51,348 nucleotides of DNA, from positions 1-51,348 of the forward strand of contig CAIRWM010000076.1 in assembly GCA_903882285.1 (NCBI GenBank), read 5' to 3'. The DNA comes from an uncultured cyanobacterium. GTDB taxonomy: Bacteria > Cyanobacteriota > Cyanobacteriia > PCC-6307 > Cyanobiaceae. Shown here in pieces: positions 1 through 8,526 of the stretch. The translations under genes were made by a program, and so were the position numbers. The notes below the pieces were generated by a model, which searched no databases, was not told the origin of the DNA, and was given only the letters and a program-made list of their open reading frames with translations. Position 1 is the first letter of the stretch; every line of letters begins with the position of its first letter.

Positions 1-29
1 AAGGCGTCGTAGCCGGAGAGCACGAACAT
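1..29 (-). CDS. ndhC: NAD(P)H-quinone oxidoreductase subunit 3 (NdhC), N-terminal fragment
   Basis: Only the first nine codons and part of the tenth are inside the window. On the minus strand the ATG at 29-27 opens MFVLSGYDA, which matches the conserved start of cyanobacterial NdhC, a membrane subunit of the NDH-1 complex used in respiration and cyclic electron flow. It is divergent from the rubredoxin gene, an arrangement common in cyanobacteria. The call rests on a short but characteristic peptide plus context. Confidence 0.8.
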
Positions 30-119
30 CGGGCTGGTCCAACATGCGGCGTAGTCTGGCATCCGCGGCCCGATCCCGTCGGCTTGCCGCGACGCGCCCT
101 GACCGGAAGGCGGCCTCGA

Positions 120-125
120 TAGAGT
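120..125 (+). promoter_or_regulatory. Possible -10 element (TAGAGT) for the rubredoxin gene
   Basis: TAGAGT fits the TANNNT pattern and ends 25 bases before the rubredoxin ATG, in the divergent spacer shared with ndhC. I see no convincing -35 box. Weak evidence on its own. Confidence 0.3.
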
Positions 126-150
126 CCCGGCACCTCCGAACGGCCCTGGG

Positions 151-594
151 ATGAGCACGGAATCCCCGACCGACGCCCCCCAGCCGCCACTACCCGGGGA
201 GGTCGCTGAAACCCTGGAGGCCTCTGAGACGCCGGAGGCCTCCCAAACTCCTGCGGCCCCCAAGGCTCCCGAGACCGATCCGGACACCCACCGCTTCGAG
301 TGCCGCAGCTGCGGCTACGTCTACGACCCAAGCGAGGGCGTGCGCAAACTCGGCATCCCCCCCGAGACCCCCTTCAGCGCGCTCGATCCAGTCGGCTTCC
401 GCTGTCCCGTCTGCCGCAGCCGAGTGGGGGCCTTCAAGGACATCGGCCCCCGCAACAAGCCCAGCGGCTTCGAGGAGAACCTCGACTTCGGTCTCGGCGT
501 CAACCGCCTCACCCCCGGCCAAAAGAATGTGCTGATCTTCGGCGGTTTCGCCCTAGCGATCGCCTTCTTCCTCTCGCTCTACTCCCTGCGCTGA
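151..594 (+). CDS. rubA: Membrane-anchored rubredoxin (photosystem assembly rubredoxin, RubA/RBD1 type)
   Basis: A 147-residue protein. Residues 1-46 are a Pro/Glu/Ala-rich low-complexity leader. Residues about 48-95 are a rubredoxin fold with two iron-binding pairs, C51-x-x-C54 (ECRSCGY) and C85-x-x-C88 (RCPVC). After a linker, residues about 126-144 form one transmembrane helix near the C-terminus. This layout (long N-terminal part, rubredoxin, C-terminal anchor) is that of the thylakoid rubredoxin of oxygenic phototrophs, known to be needed for photosystem accumulation. It lies 4 bp upstream of ycf48 and in front of psbEFLJ, which fits an assembly role. The ATG at 151 is the natural start. 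Confidence 0.93.
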   Translation: MSTESPTDAPQPPLPGEVAETLEASETPEASQTPAAPKAPETDPDTHRFECRSCGYVYDPSEGVRKLGIPPETPFSALDPVGFRCPVCRSRVGAFKDIGPRNKPSGFEENLDFGLGVNRLTPGQKNVLIFGGFALAIAFFLSLYSLR

Positions 595-598
595 ACCC

Positions 599-1633
599 GT
601 GAACCGCCCGACCCCCACCCGTTCCTGGCCCGGAGCTCTCTCCTGGCTGCTCTCCCCGCTGCTCAGCCTCGTTCTGGTGATGGCCGTGGGGCTTGGCCTG
701 GGCGGCTGCGTGACCACCGGACTGCCGATGGCCGCCGCCAGCCCCTGGCAGGCCGTTCTCCTGGAGACCAAGTCCAATCCCCTGGATGTGGCCTTCACCG
801 ATGCCCGCCACGGCTTCCTGGTGGGCAGCAACCGGCTGATCATGGAGACCGACGACGGCGGTGCCCACTGGCAGCCCAGGGCGCTCGAGCTGCCCGAGGA
901 GGAAAACTTCCGCCTCATCAGCATCGACTTCCGCGGCGATGAGGGCTGGATCGTGGGCCAGCCCGGCCTGCTGCTGCATAGCACCGACGCTGGCAAGAGT
1001 TGGAACCGCCTGTTCCTCGACACCAAGCTGCCCGGCGAGCCCTATCTGGTCACGGCCCTGGGGCCGAAGAGCGCCGAACTGGCCACCAACGTGGGGGCCG
1101 TTTACCGCACCGGTGACGCCGGCTCCAGTTGGCAGGCCCTGGTGAGTGACGCCGCCGGCGCCGTGCGCGACCTGCGCCGGGCCGATGACGGCCGCTACGT
1201 GAGCGTCAGCGGCCTGGGCAACTTCTTCGCCACCTGGGATCCGGGCCAGGCCACCTGGCAGGTGCACCAGCGGGTCAGCAGCCAGCGGCTGCAGTCGATG
1301 GGCTTCCAGCCCGATGGCAATCTCTGGATGGTGGCCCGCGGCGCCCAGCTGCGCTTCAACCCCGATGCCGCCACCCCAGAAATCTGGGGCAAGGCGGTAA
1401 TCCCGATCACCAACGGCTTCGGCTACCTCGACCTGGCCTGGGATCCCAGCGGCACCCTCTGGACCGGCGGCGGCAGCGGCACGCTGCTGAGCAGTGCCGA
1501 CGGCGGCAAGACCTGGCAGAAGGATCCCGTGGGCTCTGCCCAGGCCACCAACTTCACCCGCATCGCCTTCGCCGCTCAGGGCAAGGGCTTCGTGCTGGGT
1601 GAGCGGGGCGTGCTGCTGCGCTGGCTGGGCTGA
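599..1633 (+). CDS. ycf48: Photosystem II assembly factor Ycf48/HCF136
   Basis: A 344-residue protein starting with GTG 4 bp after rubA. The N-terminus is a lipoprotein signal: a basic start, a hydrophobic stretch (about 14-34) and lipobox L-G-G-C with the lipidated Cys at residue 37. The rest is a BNR-like beta-propeller with repeated S/T-x-D-x-G-x-x-W motifs, such as DDGGAHW, TDAGKSW, GDAGSSW and ADGGKTW. Ycf48 binds precursor D1 in early PSII assembly intermediates on the lumenal side. Gene order rubA-ycf48-psbEFLJ is typical for cyanobacteria. Confidence 0.96.
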   Translation: MNRPTPTRSWPGALSWLLSPLLSLVLVMAVGLGLGGCVTTGLPMAAASPWQAVLLETKSNPLDVAFTDARHGFLVGSNRLIMETDDGGAHWQPRALELPEEENFRLISIDFRGDEGWIVGQPGLLLHSTDAGKSWNRLFLDTKLPGEPYLVTALGPKSAELATNVGAVYRTGDAGSSWQALVSDAAGAVRDLRRADDGRYVSVSGLGNFFATWDPGQATWQVHQRVSSQRLQSMGFQPDGNLWMVARGAQLRFNPDAATPEIWGKAVIPITNGFGYLDLAWDPSGTLWTGGGSGTLLSSADGGKTWQKDPVGSAQATNFTRIAFAAQGKGFVLGERGVLLRWLG

Positions 1634-1715
1634 GTTGGCCGCCCGCCCCGGCGGCCAACTGCGTCCCTCTGTAACCAAGCCAGCGCCGCACTCCCGGGAG
1701 CTGCGGACGGCCCCT

Positions 1716-1721
1716 TAGGAT
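1716..1721 (+). promoter_or_regulatory. Candidate -10 element (TAGGAT) of the psbEFLJ operon
   Basis: TAGGAT lies in the 111-bp spacer after ycf48 and ends 23 bases before the psbE ATG, leaving a short leader. The same TAGG(A/C)T hexamer recurs in front of icd, kdsB, pcrA and rnpB in this window. No clear -35 box is visible. Confidence 0.5.
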
Positions 1722-1744
1722 GGACATGCAGAGTGCTTGTCGCC

Positions 1745-1993
1745 ATGGCTGCCGGCTCCACAGGAGAACGTCCGTTCTTCGAAATCATCACGAGCATCCG
1801 CTATTGGGTGATCCATGCGGTCACCCTGCCCGCCATCTTTTTGGCCGGCTTCATGTTCGTTTCCACGGGCCTGGCCTACGACGCTTTCGGCACGCCCCGC
1901 CCCGACGCCTACTTCCAGGCCCAAGAGAGCAAGGCTCCGGTCGTGAGCCAGCGCTACGAAGGCAAGTCCCAACTTGATCAGCGCCTGCAATAA
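1745..1993 (+). CDS. psbE: Cytochrome b559 alpha subunit
   Basis: An 82-residue protein beginning [14 protein letters not shown]. The single transmembrane helix contains the heme-ligating His (residue 24, in RYWVIHAVT), followed by the conserved lumenal region [13 protein letters not shown] chose the ATG at 1745 rather than an in-frame GTG four codons upstream because the former gives the standard family N-terminus. With PsbF it binds heme b559 in the PSII core. First gene of the psbE-F-L-J operon, with psbF starting 3 bp after its stop. Confidence 0.98.
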   Translation: MAAGSTGERPFFEIITSIRYWVIHAVTLPAIFLAGFMFVSTGLAYDAFGTPRPDAYFQAQESKAPVVSQRYEGKSQLDQRLQ

Positions 1994-1996
1994 ACC

Positions 1997-2134
1997 ATGA
2001 CCCAGTCGTCCTCCCCCACCACGCCTCGCAACTACCCGATCTTTACGGTGCGCTGGCTTTCCGTCCACGCCCTCGGCATCCCCACGGTGTTCTTCCTGGG
2101 CGCCCTGGCGGCCATGCAGTTTGTCCGCCGCTGA
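1997..2134 (+). CDS. psbF: Cytochrome b559 beta subunit
   Basis: A 45-residue protein. The conserved core is [15 protein letters not shown], with the heme-ligand His at residue 24 inside the single membrane helix, and the C-terminus is AMQFVRR. It pairs with PsbE to hold the heme of cytochrome b559. Second gene of the operon, 3 bp after psbE. Confidence 0.98.
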   Translation: MTQSSSPTTPRNYPIFTVRWLSVHALGIPTVFFLGALAAMQFVRR

Positions 2135-2153
2135 GTTCCGTCACCCTTCAATC

Positions 2154-2279
2154 ATGGGCCTGCAACGCAACGACAACCCCAACAACCTGCCGGTTGAACT
2201 GAACCGCACCAGCCTCTACCTGGGCCTGCTGTTCGTGTTCGTCACCGGCGTGCTTTTCTCCAGCTACTTCTTCAATTGA
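2154..2279 (+). CDS. psbL: Photosystem II reaction center protein L
   Basis: A 41-residue single-span protein, [15 protein letters not shown] followed by [14 protein letters not shown] and ending SSYFFN. This is the invariant PsbL sequence with two extra N-terminal residues compared with the usual 39. It sits at the PSII dimer interface near QA. The ATG lies 19 bp after psbF. Confidence 0.98.
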   Translation: MGLQRNDNPNNLPVELNRTSLYLGLLFVFVTGVLFSSYFFN

Positions 2280-2294
2280 TCCGGAGGACTCCCG

Positions 2295-2495
2295 ATGAGC
2301 GGCAAGAAATCCAACCTTCCTGACGGCCGGATCCCTGATCGCCTTCCCGATGGCCGTCCGGCCGTGGCCTGGAAGAGCCGCTGGACCGAGGGCGTCCTGC
2401 CCCTGTGGCTCGTAGCCACCGCCGGTGGCATGGCCGTCCTGTTCGTGGTAGGCCTGTTTTTCTACGGCGCCTACGTGGGCGTGGGTTCCGCCTGA
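2295..2495 (+). CDS. psbJ: Photosystem II reaction center protein J
   Basis: A 66-residue protein preceded by a good ribosome-binding site (GGAGG about 9 bases before the ATG). Residues 1-25 are a hydrophilic extension rich in Asp and Arg ([14 protein letters not shown]). The conserved part RIPLWLV-like/[19 protein letters not shown] follows, here beginning [11 protein letters not shown]. PsbJ affects electron flow around QA/QB. Most PsbJ proteins are about 40 residues, so the extension is notable, though longer forms are usual in picocyanobacteria as far as I recall. Last gene of the operon. Confidence 0.95.
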   Translation: MSGKKSNLPDGRIPDRLPDGRPAVAWKSRWTEGVLPLWLVATAGGMAVLFVVGLFFYGAYVGVGSA

Positions 2496-2537
2496 TTCGC
2501 AGATCCTCGCCCCCCATCACCTCACACATTCCCTACC

Positions 2538-2564
2538 AGCGGGTCCCAACGGACCCGCTTTTTT
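2538..2564 (+). terminator. Rho-independent terminator after psbEFLJ
   Basis: A perfect 9-bp GC-rich stem (AGCGGGTCC pairing with GGACCCGCT), loop CAAC, then a T-run at 2559-2564. It lies 43 bp after the psbJ stop and ends the operon before convergent hisS. Confidence 0.9.
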
Positions 2565-2610
2565 GTGGGGCCCCGGTTTTTGTTGCCCCCGCCGGCCGGC
2601 GCCGGCTGGC

Positions 2611-3903
2611 TCAGGCCGAACCGGACTCCCGTAGCCAGGCCAGCAGCGCCTCGGCCGTCAGGCGCCGATCGGCCGTGGCCTTGGCCCGCAGGTCCTTAAG
2701 CACCACCACCCCCTCGGCGGCCTCGGCCTCGCCGATGACGGCGGCCCAGCGGGCGCCGCAGCGGTCGGCCCGCTTGAACTGCTTGCCGAAGGCGGCCCCG
2801 CTGAAATCGAGCTCCACCGCCAGACCGGCCCGGCGGCCGCGGCGCGCCAGGGGCAGCGCCAGGGCCTCGGCCGCCGCACCGCGACTGACCACGTAGAGAT
2901 CAGGGGCCGGCGCCGCCTGGGACGCAGGGCCGTCGGCCGCCTGGGCCAGCAGCACCAGCCGCTCCATGCCCAGGGCCCAGCCCACCGCCGGCGTGACCGG
3001 TCCACCCAGCTGCTGCACTAGGGTGTCATAACGCCCCCCCCCACACACCGTGGCCTGAGCGCCCAGCTGGCTGCTGGTGATCTCAAAGGCGGTGTGGCCG
3101 TAGTAGTCGAGACCACGCACCAAGCGGGGGTTGAGCACAAAGGGAATTTCCAGGCGGCTCAGGGCCTCCTGCACCCGCTCGAAACGCTCCCGGCTCTCGG
3201 GCGCCAGGGCCGCCGCCAGCGTGGGCGCCTCGGCCAGCAGGGCCTGGGTGGCGGGATTCTTGGAATCGAGAATGCGCAGCGGATTGCTCACCAGCCGCTG
3301 CTGCGAATCCGGGTCGAGCTGGTCGCGGCGCTCCTCCAGCCAGCCCACCAGCGCGGCACGGAAGCGCACCCGGTCGTCGTGGCTGCCGAGGGAGTTGAGT
3401 TCCAGGGTCAGCCCGGCCAGCCCCACCCCCGCCAGCAGGTCCCAGGCGATGGCGATCGCCTCGGCGTCACTGCGGGGATCGGCAAGGCCGAGAAACTCCA
3501 GGCCGATCTGATGAAACTGGCGCTGGCGACCCGCCTGGGGCCGCTCATAGCGGAACATCGGCCCGCCGTACCACAGCCGCTGGGCCCCCTGGCTGAGCAG
3601 GCCGTGCTGAATCGCCGCCCGCACCACCGAGGCCGTCCCCTCCGGCCGCAGCGTGCAGTGGCGCTCGCCGCGATCAAGGAAGCTGTACATCTCCTTGCCC
3701 ACCACGTCGGTGGCCACGCCGATGCCTCGGGCGAAGAGCTCGGTGACCTCCAGCAGCGGGGTGCGGATCTCGGCGATGCCGGCACGGCGGAAATGCTGCC
3801 GGGCCGTGGCTTCGATCCGCTGCCAGACGGGGGTCTGCTCCGGCAGCAGGTCGACCATGCCGCGCAGGCTCTGGAGCGGTTCCAAGGACGATCCATCTCG
3901 CAC
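2611..3903 (-). CDS. hisS: Histidine--tRNA ligase
   Basis: A 430-residue class II aminoacyl-tRNA synthetase. The class II core begins near residue 16 (GMVDLLPEQ). Motif 2 is visible as [17 protein letters not shown]. The HisRS-specific histidine A motif is present as [11 protein letters not shown], with a Gly-rich GGGRYD following, and a C-terminal anticodon-binding domain occupies about the last 90 residues. The start used is a GTG at 3903 ([15 protein letters not shown]). It is convergent with the psb operon terminator. Length is normal for bacterial HisRS. Confidence 0.97.
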   Translation of the reverse strand: MRDGSSLEPLQSLRGMVDLLPEQTPVWQRIEATARQHFRRAGIAEIRTPLLEVTELFARGIGVATDVVGKEMYSFLDRGERHCTLRPEGTASVVRAAIQHGLLSQGAQRLWYGGPMFRYERPQAGRQRQFHQIGLEFLGLADPRSDAEAIAIAWDLLAGVGLAGLTLELNSLGSHDDRVRFRAALVGWLEERRDQLDPDSQQRLVSNPLRILDSKNPATQALLAEAPTLAAALAPESRERFERVQEALSRLEIPFVLNPRLVRGLDYYGHTAFEITSSQLGAQATVCGGGRYDTLVQQLGGPVTPAVGWALGMERLVLLAQAADGPASQAAPAPDLYVVSRGAAAEALALPLARRGRRAGLAVELDFSGAAFGKQFKRADRCGARWAAVIGEAEAAEGVVVLKDLRAKATADRRLTAEALLAWLRESGSA

Positions 3904-3950
3904 TGGCGGCCAGTTTGCCGTGGGGCCCGGCCGCAGAGGCCTGGCGACGC

Positions 3951-4901
3951 TCAGCCCTCAGCCAGCCGATGGCGGAAGTAGGCGATCGTGGGCTCCAGAC
4001 CCTGCTCCAGCGGAATGGTGGGCTCCCAGCCCAGTTCCCGCCGTGCAAGGTCGATTACCGGCTGGCGCTGCAGCGGATCATCCTGCGGCAGCGGTTGCTC
4101 GAGGAATGGCAGCTCCGGATTGATCCGCTCCCGCACCAGCTCAGCCAGCTGTCGAATCGTGAACTCGCCGGGATTGCCGATGTTGATGGGCCCGACGTGA
4201 CCGCCGTTCATCAGCCGAATCATGCCCTCGATCAGATCGTCCACATAGCAGAAGCTGCGGGTCTGACTGCCGTCTCCGTAGAGGGTAAGCGGCTCGCTGC
4301 GCAGCGCCTGCACAATGAAGTTGCTCACCACCCGCCCGTCATCGGGCAACATGCGTGGCCCGTAGGTGTTGAAGATCCTCATGACTCGGATCTCGGTGCC
4401 GTGCATGCGCTGGTAATCGAAGCAGAGCGTCTCGGCGATGCGCTTGCCCTCGTCGTAGCAGGAACGCAGCCCGATCGTGTTGACGCAGCCCCGATAACTC
4501 TCGGGCTGGGGGTGCACCTCCGGGTCGCCGTAGACCTCACTGGTGGAGGCCAGCAGCAGCCGGGCACCGACGCGGCGGGCCAGCCCCAGCATGTTGTAAG
4601 TGCCGAGGAAGCTGGTCTTGGCGGTCTTGATCGGGTTGAACTGGTAGTGCACCGGCGAGGCTGGGCAGGCCAGGTGCCAGATCCGATCCACCTCCAGGCG
4701 GATCGGATCGGTAACGTCATGGCGGATCAGCTCGAAGCTCGGATGGCCGATCCAGTGGGCCACATTGACCTTGCGGCCCGTGAAGTAGTTGTCGAGGCAG
4801 ATCACCTCCTCGCCGGCGTTCATCAGCCGATCAATGAGGTGGGAGCCGAGGAAGCCGGCACCGCCGGTCACCAGGTTGCGATGCACGGAATGGGGCGCCA
4901 T
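3951..4901 (-). CDS. UDP-glucuronate decarboxylase (UDP-xylose synthase, UXS type)
   Basis: A 316-residue extended short-chain dehydrogenase. The NAD-binding motif is GGAGFLG near the N-terminus. The active-site set is Ser/Thr in [11 protein letters not shown] plus Y-x-x-x-K in CYDEGKR. UXS hallmarks follow: [18 protein letters not shown] and [13 protein letters not shown]. The reaction is UDP-GlcA to UDP-xylose plus CO2. It sits 3 bp downstream of the UDP-glucose dehydrogenase gene that makes its substrate, so the two form a two-step pathway unit. Sequence character is close to eukaryotic UXS, as is usual for this bacterial group. Confidence 0.93.
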   Translation of the reverse strand: MAPHSVHRNLVTGGAGFLGSHLIDRLMNAGEEVICLDNYFTGRKVNVAHWIGHPSFELIRHDVTDPIRLEVDRIWHLACPASPVHYQFNPIKTAKTSFLGTYNMLGLARRVGARLLLASTSEVYGDPEVHPQPESYRGCVNTIGLRSCYDEGKRIAETLCFDYQRMHGTEIRVMRIFNTYGPRMLPDDGRVVSNFIVQALRSEPLTLYGDGSQTRSFCYVDDLIEGMIRLMNGGHVGPINIGNPGEFTIRQLAELVRERINPELPFLEQPLPQDDPLQRQPVIDLARRELGWEPTIPLEQGLEPTIAYFRHRLAEG

Positions 4902-4904
4902 CGC

Positions 4905-6332
4905 TCAGCCCTCCCCCACGCGCCAGACCGTGAGCCCGGCGGCGCGGGCAGCGGCAGCATCGGCGACGGCGCGGGCGTCAAACAGCCAGGCGGGGCGGCG
5001 CATCACCGCGGCGAGGGCGCTCCAGTCGAGGTGACGGTAGGCCTGCCACTCGGTGAGAATCAGCACCGCATCGGCGCCACGGGCCGCCTCGAGGGGGGAG
5101 GCAGCGGCTGCCCAGGTCCCCTCGCCGACACCGACCAGGCCCGTGGTGGAGCCCAGAGGGCCGGGAGCCTGGCCCAAGTCGGCGGCGATCTGGCCGGCGT
5201 CCACCTTGGGATCGACGATCGCCAGCTCGGCTCCCTCCTCGAGCAGGTCGCGGCAGATGCGGATCGCCGGTGATTCGCGCGTGTCGTTGGTGTCCGCCTT
5301 GAAGGCGAAGCCAAGCACCGCCAGCCGCTTGCCCGTCAAGGTGCCAAACAGGCTCAGTACCACCTTGCGGGCGATGCGCTGCTGCTGCCAGGTGTTGAGA
5401 TCGACTACCTGCTCCCAGTAGCGGGCCACCTCCTCGAGACCGTAGTGGCGGCATAGGTAGACGAGATTGAGGATGTCTTTCTGGAAGCAGCTACCGCCGA
5501 AACCGGGGCCGGCCTGCAGGAACTTCGGGCCGAGGCGAGAATCGCTGCCGATTGCCCGGGCCACCTCGCGCACGTCGGCGCCGGTGGCTTCACACAAGGC
5601 CGCAATGCTGTTGATCGAGGAGATGCGCTGGGCCAGAAAGGCATTGGCCGTGAGCTTGCTGAGCTCGCTGCTCCAGAGGTTGGTGCGCAGGATCCGCTCC
5701 CCCGACACCCAATGTCCATAGATGGCCGCCAGGGCCTCGATCGCCTGGTCGTCCTCGCCGCCGATCAACACGCGGTCGGGGGCCTCGAGATCGGCGATCG
5801 CCGTGCCCTCGGCCAGGAACTCAGGGTTGGAGAGCACCGAGAACGTCTTACTGCCGCCGGCATCGCCCTGGGCCGCCGCCAGGATCGCCTTGACTGCCTC
5901 GGCGGTACGCACCGGCAGGGTGCTCTTCTCCACCACAATCGTATGGCCGCTGGCCGCCGCCGCCACCTGGCGCGCCGAGGCCTCGATCCAGCGCAGGTCG
6001 CTGGCCTGGCCGGCGCCCACACCACGGCTCTTGGTGGGGGTATTCACCGACAGGAACACCATGTCGGCGGCGGCGATGGCGTCGTCGACTGCGGTGCTGA
6101 AGTGCAGATTGCGGCCCCGGGCCCGGCCCACCACCGCATCCAGTCCGGGCTCATACACCGGTAGCCGACCCAGATCGTCGTGGTTCCAGGCTGCAATGCG
6201 CTCGGCATTGAGATCTACCACCGTCACCTGAAGCTGGGGGCAGCGGTCGGCAATCACCGCCATCGTGGGCCCGCCCACATAGCCCGCGCCAATACAGCAA
6301 ATCGAGCGGATGTCCGCGACGGCGGGGGTCAT
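4905..6332 (-). CDS. ugd: UDP-glucose 6-dehydrogenase
   Basis: A 475-residue protein. The N-terminal Rossmann motif is GAGYVGG (residues about 16-22), and VVEKSTLPVRTAE lies in the NAD domain. The catalytic Cys is in GPGFGGSCFQKD, and a C-terminal UDP-binding domain contains LAVLGFAFKADTNDTRES. It oxidises UDP-glucose twice to UDP-glucuronate. The FGGSCFQKD form and the length resemble animal and plant UGDH more than the shorter E. coli Ugd. ATG at 6332. It is the first gene of a pair with the UXS-type decarboxylase. Confidence 0.96.
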   Translation of the reverse strand: MTPAVADIRSICCIGAGYVGGPTMAVIADRCPQLQVTVVDLNAERIAAWNHDDLGRLPVYEPGLDAVVGRARGRNLHFSTAVDDAIAAADMVFLSVNTPTKSRGVGAGQASDLRWIEASARQVAAAASGHTIVVEKSTLPVRTAEAVKAILAAAQGDAGGSKTFSVLSNPEFLAEGTAIADLEAPDRVLIGGEDDQAIEALAAIYGHWVSGERILRTNLWSSELSKLTANAFLAQRISSINSIAALCEATGADVREVARAIGSDSRLGPKFLQAGPGFGGSCFQKDILNLVYLCRHYGLEEVARYWEQVVDLNTWQQQRIARKVVLSLFGTLTGKRLAVLGFAFKADTNDTRESPAIRICRDLLEEGAELAIVDPKVDAGQIAADLGQAPGPLGSTTGLVGVGEGTWAAAASPLEAARGADAVLILTEWQAYRHLDWSALAAVMRRPAWLFDARAVADAAAARAAGLTVWRVGEG

Positions 6333-6381
6333 CCTTGGGGCGCGGGTAGGCCGAGACTATCGCGCATGGACCGGACACCGT

Positions 6382-8073
6382 TCACCAGGGTGGCGGAGAC
6401 GCAAGCGGAGGCCGTGGGGGTGGGAGGGGCTGGCGACGCCGGAAGACCTTCACCTCCCCAGTGCGCAGGTCCAGCTGGTCGCTGATCTCCTCCCAGCCAT
6501 CGACGTCGGCCGCCAGACAGGCCCGGAGGAAGGCCTCGGTGTTAGGCCCGTCCGGATCGGTGCGCAGCCAGACCAGATGCCGGGTGGGCCGGGCCGTGAG
6601 CTGGCGGCAGACCTGGTCGCGGCCGCTGGGCAGGCCGAGGCGGCGGGTCGCCCAGCTGGGGGCCAGCTGTTGCTGATCGAGACTCCAGCGCGGGCCCACG
6701 CCGACGGTGCCCGCCGGTTGATTGAGCTCGCGGTGCAGCCCTGTGTCCTGGGGAGCGGTGAAGGAGCGCTCCACCGCAGGCAGGGAGCGGACATAGCGGC
6801 GCACCGCCGCCCGGTCGCGCTCCAGAGCCAGCACGGACTCCCGCGGGCCACGCGGTGGGTGCAGCAGCGGCGAGACCAGCACGTTGTTGGCCAGGATCAG
6901 GGAAAGCAGCAGGACGGTGGCCAGGGCCAGCCCCCGCCGCCAGCGCCTGGGGCTGCTCTCAAGCGAGGCCAGGCCGGTGCAGATCAGCAGGACCAGGGGC
7001 ACCACCAGCAGCTGTTGGTCCTCCCGGCCGGAGAAGCCCCGCTGCAGGCAGAGCAGGCCGTCGAGCAGGAAGAGGAGGGCCGCCGCCGGCAGCAGCAACG
7101 GCCGCGGATCGGGGGCGACGCTTCCAGCCGCCCCGGCGCCGAGGCCCCGGGCAGCACGACGCAGCAGTTCCAAACCCGGCACCAGCAGGTACAGCGCCAC
7201 CGGCAGGCCGGCCACGTTGATGCGCAGCAGTCGCTCCAGCTGCTCAGCCAGCCCTCCCCCCTCGGGCTCCAGCTCCCGGATCCGCTCAAGGGGCAGCTGG
7301 ACGGCGCCGGTCCAGGCGTGGGCCAGCCCATCCGGCACCGCCAGGTAGGGCAGCAGGAGCAGCCCCTCGGCGATGAGCGCACCGGCCGAGAGGGGGACCA
7401 ACCAGGCCAGCGGCCGCCGCAACTGCCCCAGCGCCAGCAGCAAAACCCCTACCAGCAGCAGGGAGGAGAGCAGATCGGGCTGCGCGTGCACCAACAGCAA
7501 CAGGGCGGCCCCGGCCAGGGACAGCTCCAGACGCGATCGGCGCCCCAGGCCGGCTGGGCGGCCAACAGCCCGCAGCATCAGGGTCAGGGCCAGCAGCAGC
7601 AGGGCGTTGGCGAACCCACCCAGCAGACCGGAGAGGCCGGCCGGAAACAGCGCCACAAACAGCACATAGAGCAGGCCGCCGAACAGGGGCAGCAGAGAGC
7701 CGGGCCGCAGGGTCAGGCAGCCCAGCCGCGCAAGCTGACGCAGGCTGGCGGCCAGAAGCCCCCCGCCCAGCAGGCTGAGGGCGAGCATCAGCAGCCGATG
7801 GGGCCGCAGGCTGCCCACCTCGCTCACCAGCCAAGCCGAGGGGGCATAAAGGAGCTGGGCAACGGCCGGGGTGCCGTTAACGAAGTCATGATGGGTCAGG
7901 TCACCGGCCAGGCGGCGCTGACCGGCGTAGAGCAGATCGTCGAGGCCGGCGTCATAGCTGCCGTGCAGAGAGGCGGCGCCCCAGGCCCGCAACAGCAGCC
8001 CCACCAGCACCAACAGCCAGAGACCCAGGAACAGAGCCCGTGGCGGGGCCGGCAACCGCTGGACGGAAGGCAA
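6382..8073 (-). CDS. Polytopic membrane protein, possible GT-C-like glycosyltransferase
   Basis: A 563-residue protein with about ten or more predicted hydrophobic helices over residues 10-410, then a soluble tail of about 130 residues ending in a Pro-rich stretch. After helix 1 comes an external loop with GSYDAGLDDLLYAGQRRLAGD-like acidic residues (D40, D44, D45). This arrangement is seen in GT-C transferases using lipid-linked sugars. I do not recognise a specific family, so the role is inferred from topology and from the adjacent nucleotide-sugar genes. The only start without an upstream stop is TTG at 8073; an in-frame TAA lies seven codons upstream. Confidence 0.7.
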   Translation of the reverse strand: MPSVQRLPAPPRALFLGLWLLVLVGLLLRAWGAASLHGSYDAGLDDLLYAGQRRLAGDLTHHDFVNGTPAVAQLLYAPSAWLVSEVGSLRPHRLLMLALSLLGGGLLAASLRQLARLGCLTLRPGSLLPLFGGLLYVLFVALFPAGLSGLLGGFANALLLLALTLMLRAVGRPAGLGRRSRLELSLAGAALLLLVHAQPDLLSSLLLVGVLLLALGQLRRPLAWLVPLSAGALIAEGLLLLPYLAVPDGLAHAWTGAVQLPLERIRELEPEGGGLAEQLERLLRINVAGLPVALYLLVPGLELLRRAARGLGAGAAGSVAPDPRPLLLPAAALLFLLDGLLCLQRGFSGREDQQLLVVPLVLLICTGLASLESSPRRWRRGLALATVLLLSLILANNVLVSPLLHPPRGPRESVLALERDRAAVRRYVRSLPAVERSFTAPQDTGLHRELNQPAGTVGVGPRWSLDQQQLAPSWATRRLGLPSGRDQVCRQLTARPTRHLVWLRTDPDGPNTEAFLRACLAADVDGWEEISDQLDLRTGEVKVFRRRQPLPPPRPPLASPPPW

Positions 8074-8113
8074 AGGCGACCTGAAAAGCGGTTAACAGGC
8101 TATCGACGGCCGC

Positions 8114-8452
8114 TCAGGCGTCCGGCAGGACCGCCTGCAGCCGCTGGCGGAAATCGCCCTTGGGCATACCGCCCTTCACCTCGCCGTGAATCACAAACTC
8201 CTGGACGACCGCCGCCGCACCCTCCACCTCGACGTTGCTGACCACCAGATAGGTGGGCCAGCCCATGCCCTCCTTGTTGGGGTACTGGGCCAGCAGTACC
8301 CGGCGGTAGCGGCGGTAAGTGTCGGTGTCCTGCAGCATCACGCTCACGAAAGCCAGGCCAAGCTCCTCGGCCACCTTGGAGTCGTAGTTGCTCATGCGAT
8401 GGCAGGTGCCGCAGTCCTCCGAGCTGAACTTCAGAACGGTGAGGCTGGCCAT
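8114..8452 (-). CDS. Thioredoxin-like protein with CxxC
   Basis: A 112-residue protein, MASLTVLKFSSEDCGTCHRM and onward, with a redox pair C14-x-x-C17 at the end of the first strand as in thioredoxins, and the cis-Pro-like WPTYLV near residue 66. The spacing and the CGTC motif differ from classical WCGPC thioredoxin, so the partner is unknown. The ATG at 8452 was chosen because the sequence before it is not conserved-looking and the fold begins here. It lies downstream of cca on the same strand, about 75 bp away. Confidence 0.8.
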   Translation of the reverse strand: MASLTVLKFSSEDCGTCHRMSNYDSKVAEELGLAFVSVMLQDTDTYRRYRRVLLAQYPNKEGMGWPTYLVVSNVEVEGAAAVVQEFVIHGEVKGGMPKGDFRQRLQAVLPDA

Positions 8453-8526
8453 GGCATCGAAGGCGCGACTGCGGCCGGATCGTAGACAGGGCAGGATCAG
8501 AACAGGACAACGCCGCTGAGGGTGCC

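Noticed and set aside
509-1678. A 389-codon open frame antisense to ycf48
   Set aside because: No domain, Gly/Ala/Gln-rich, fully overlaps a strongly supported gene.
6310-8241. A 643-codon Gln-rich plus-strand frame
   Set aside because: It is the complement of Leu-rich membrane helices of the minus-strand protein; Leu codons read as Gln on the other strand.
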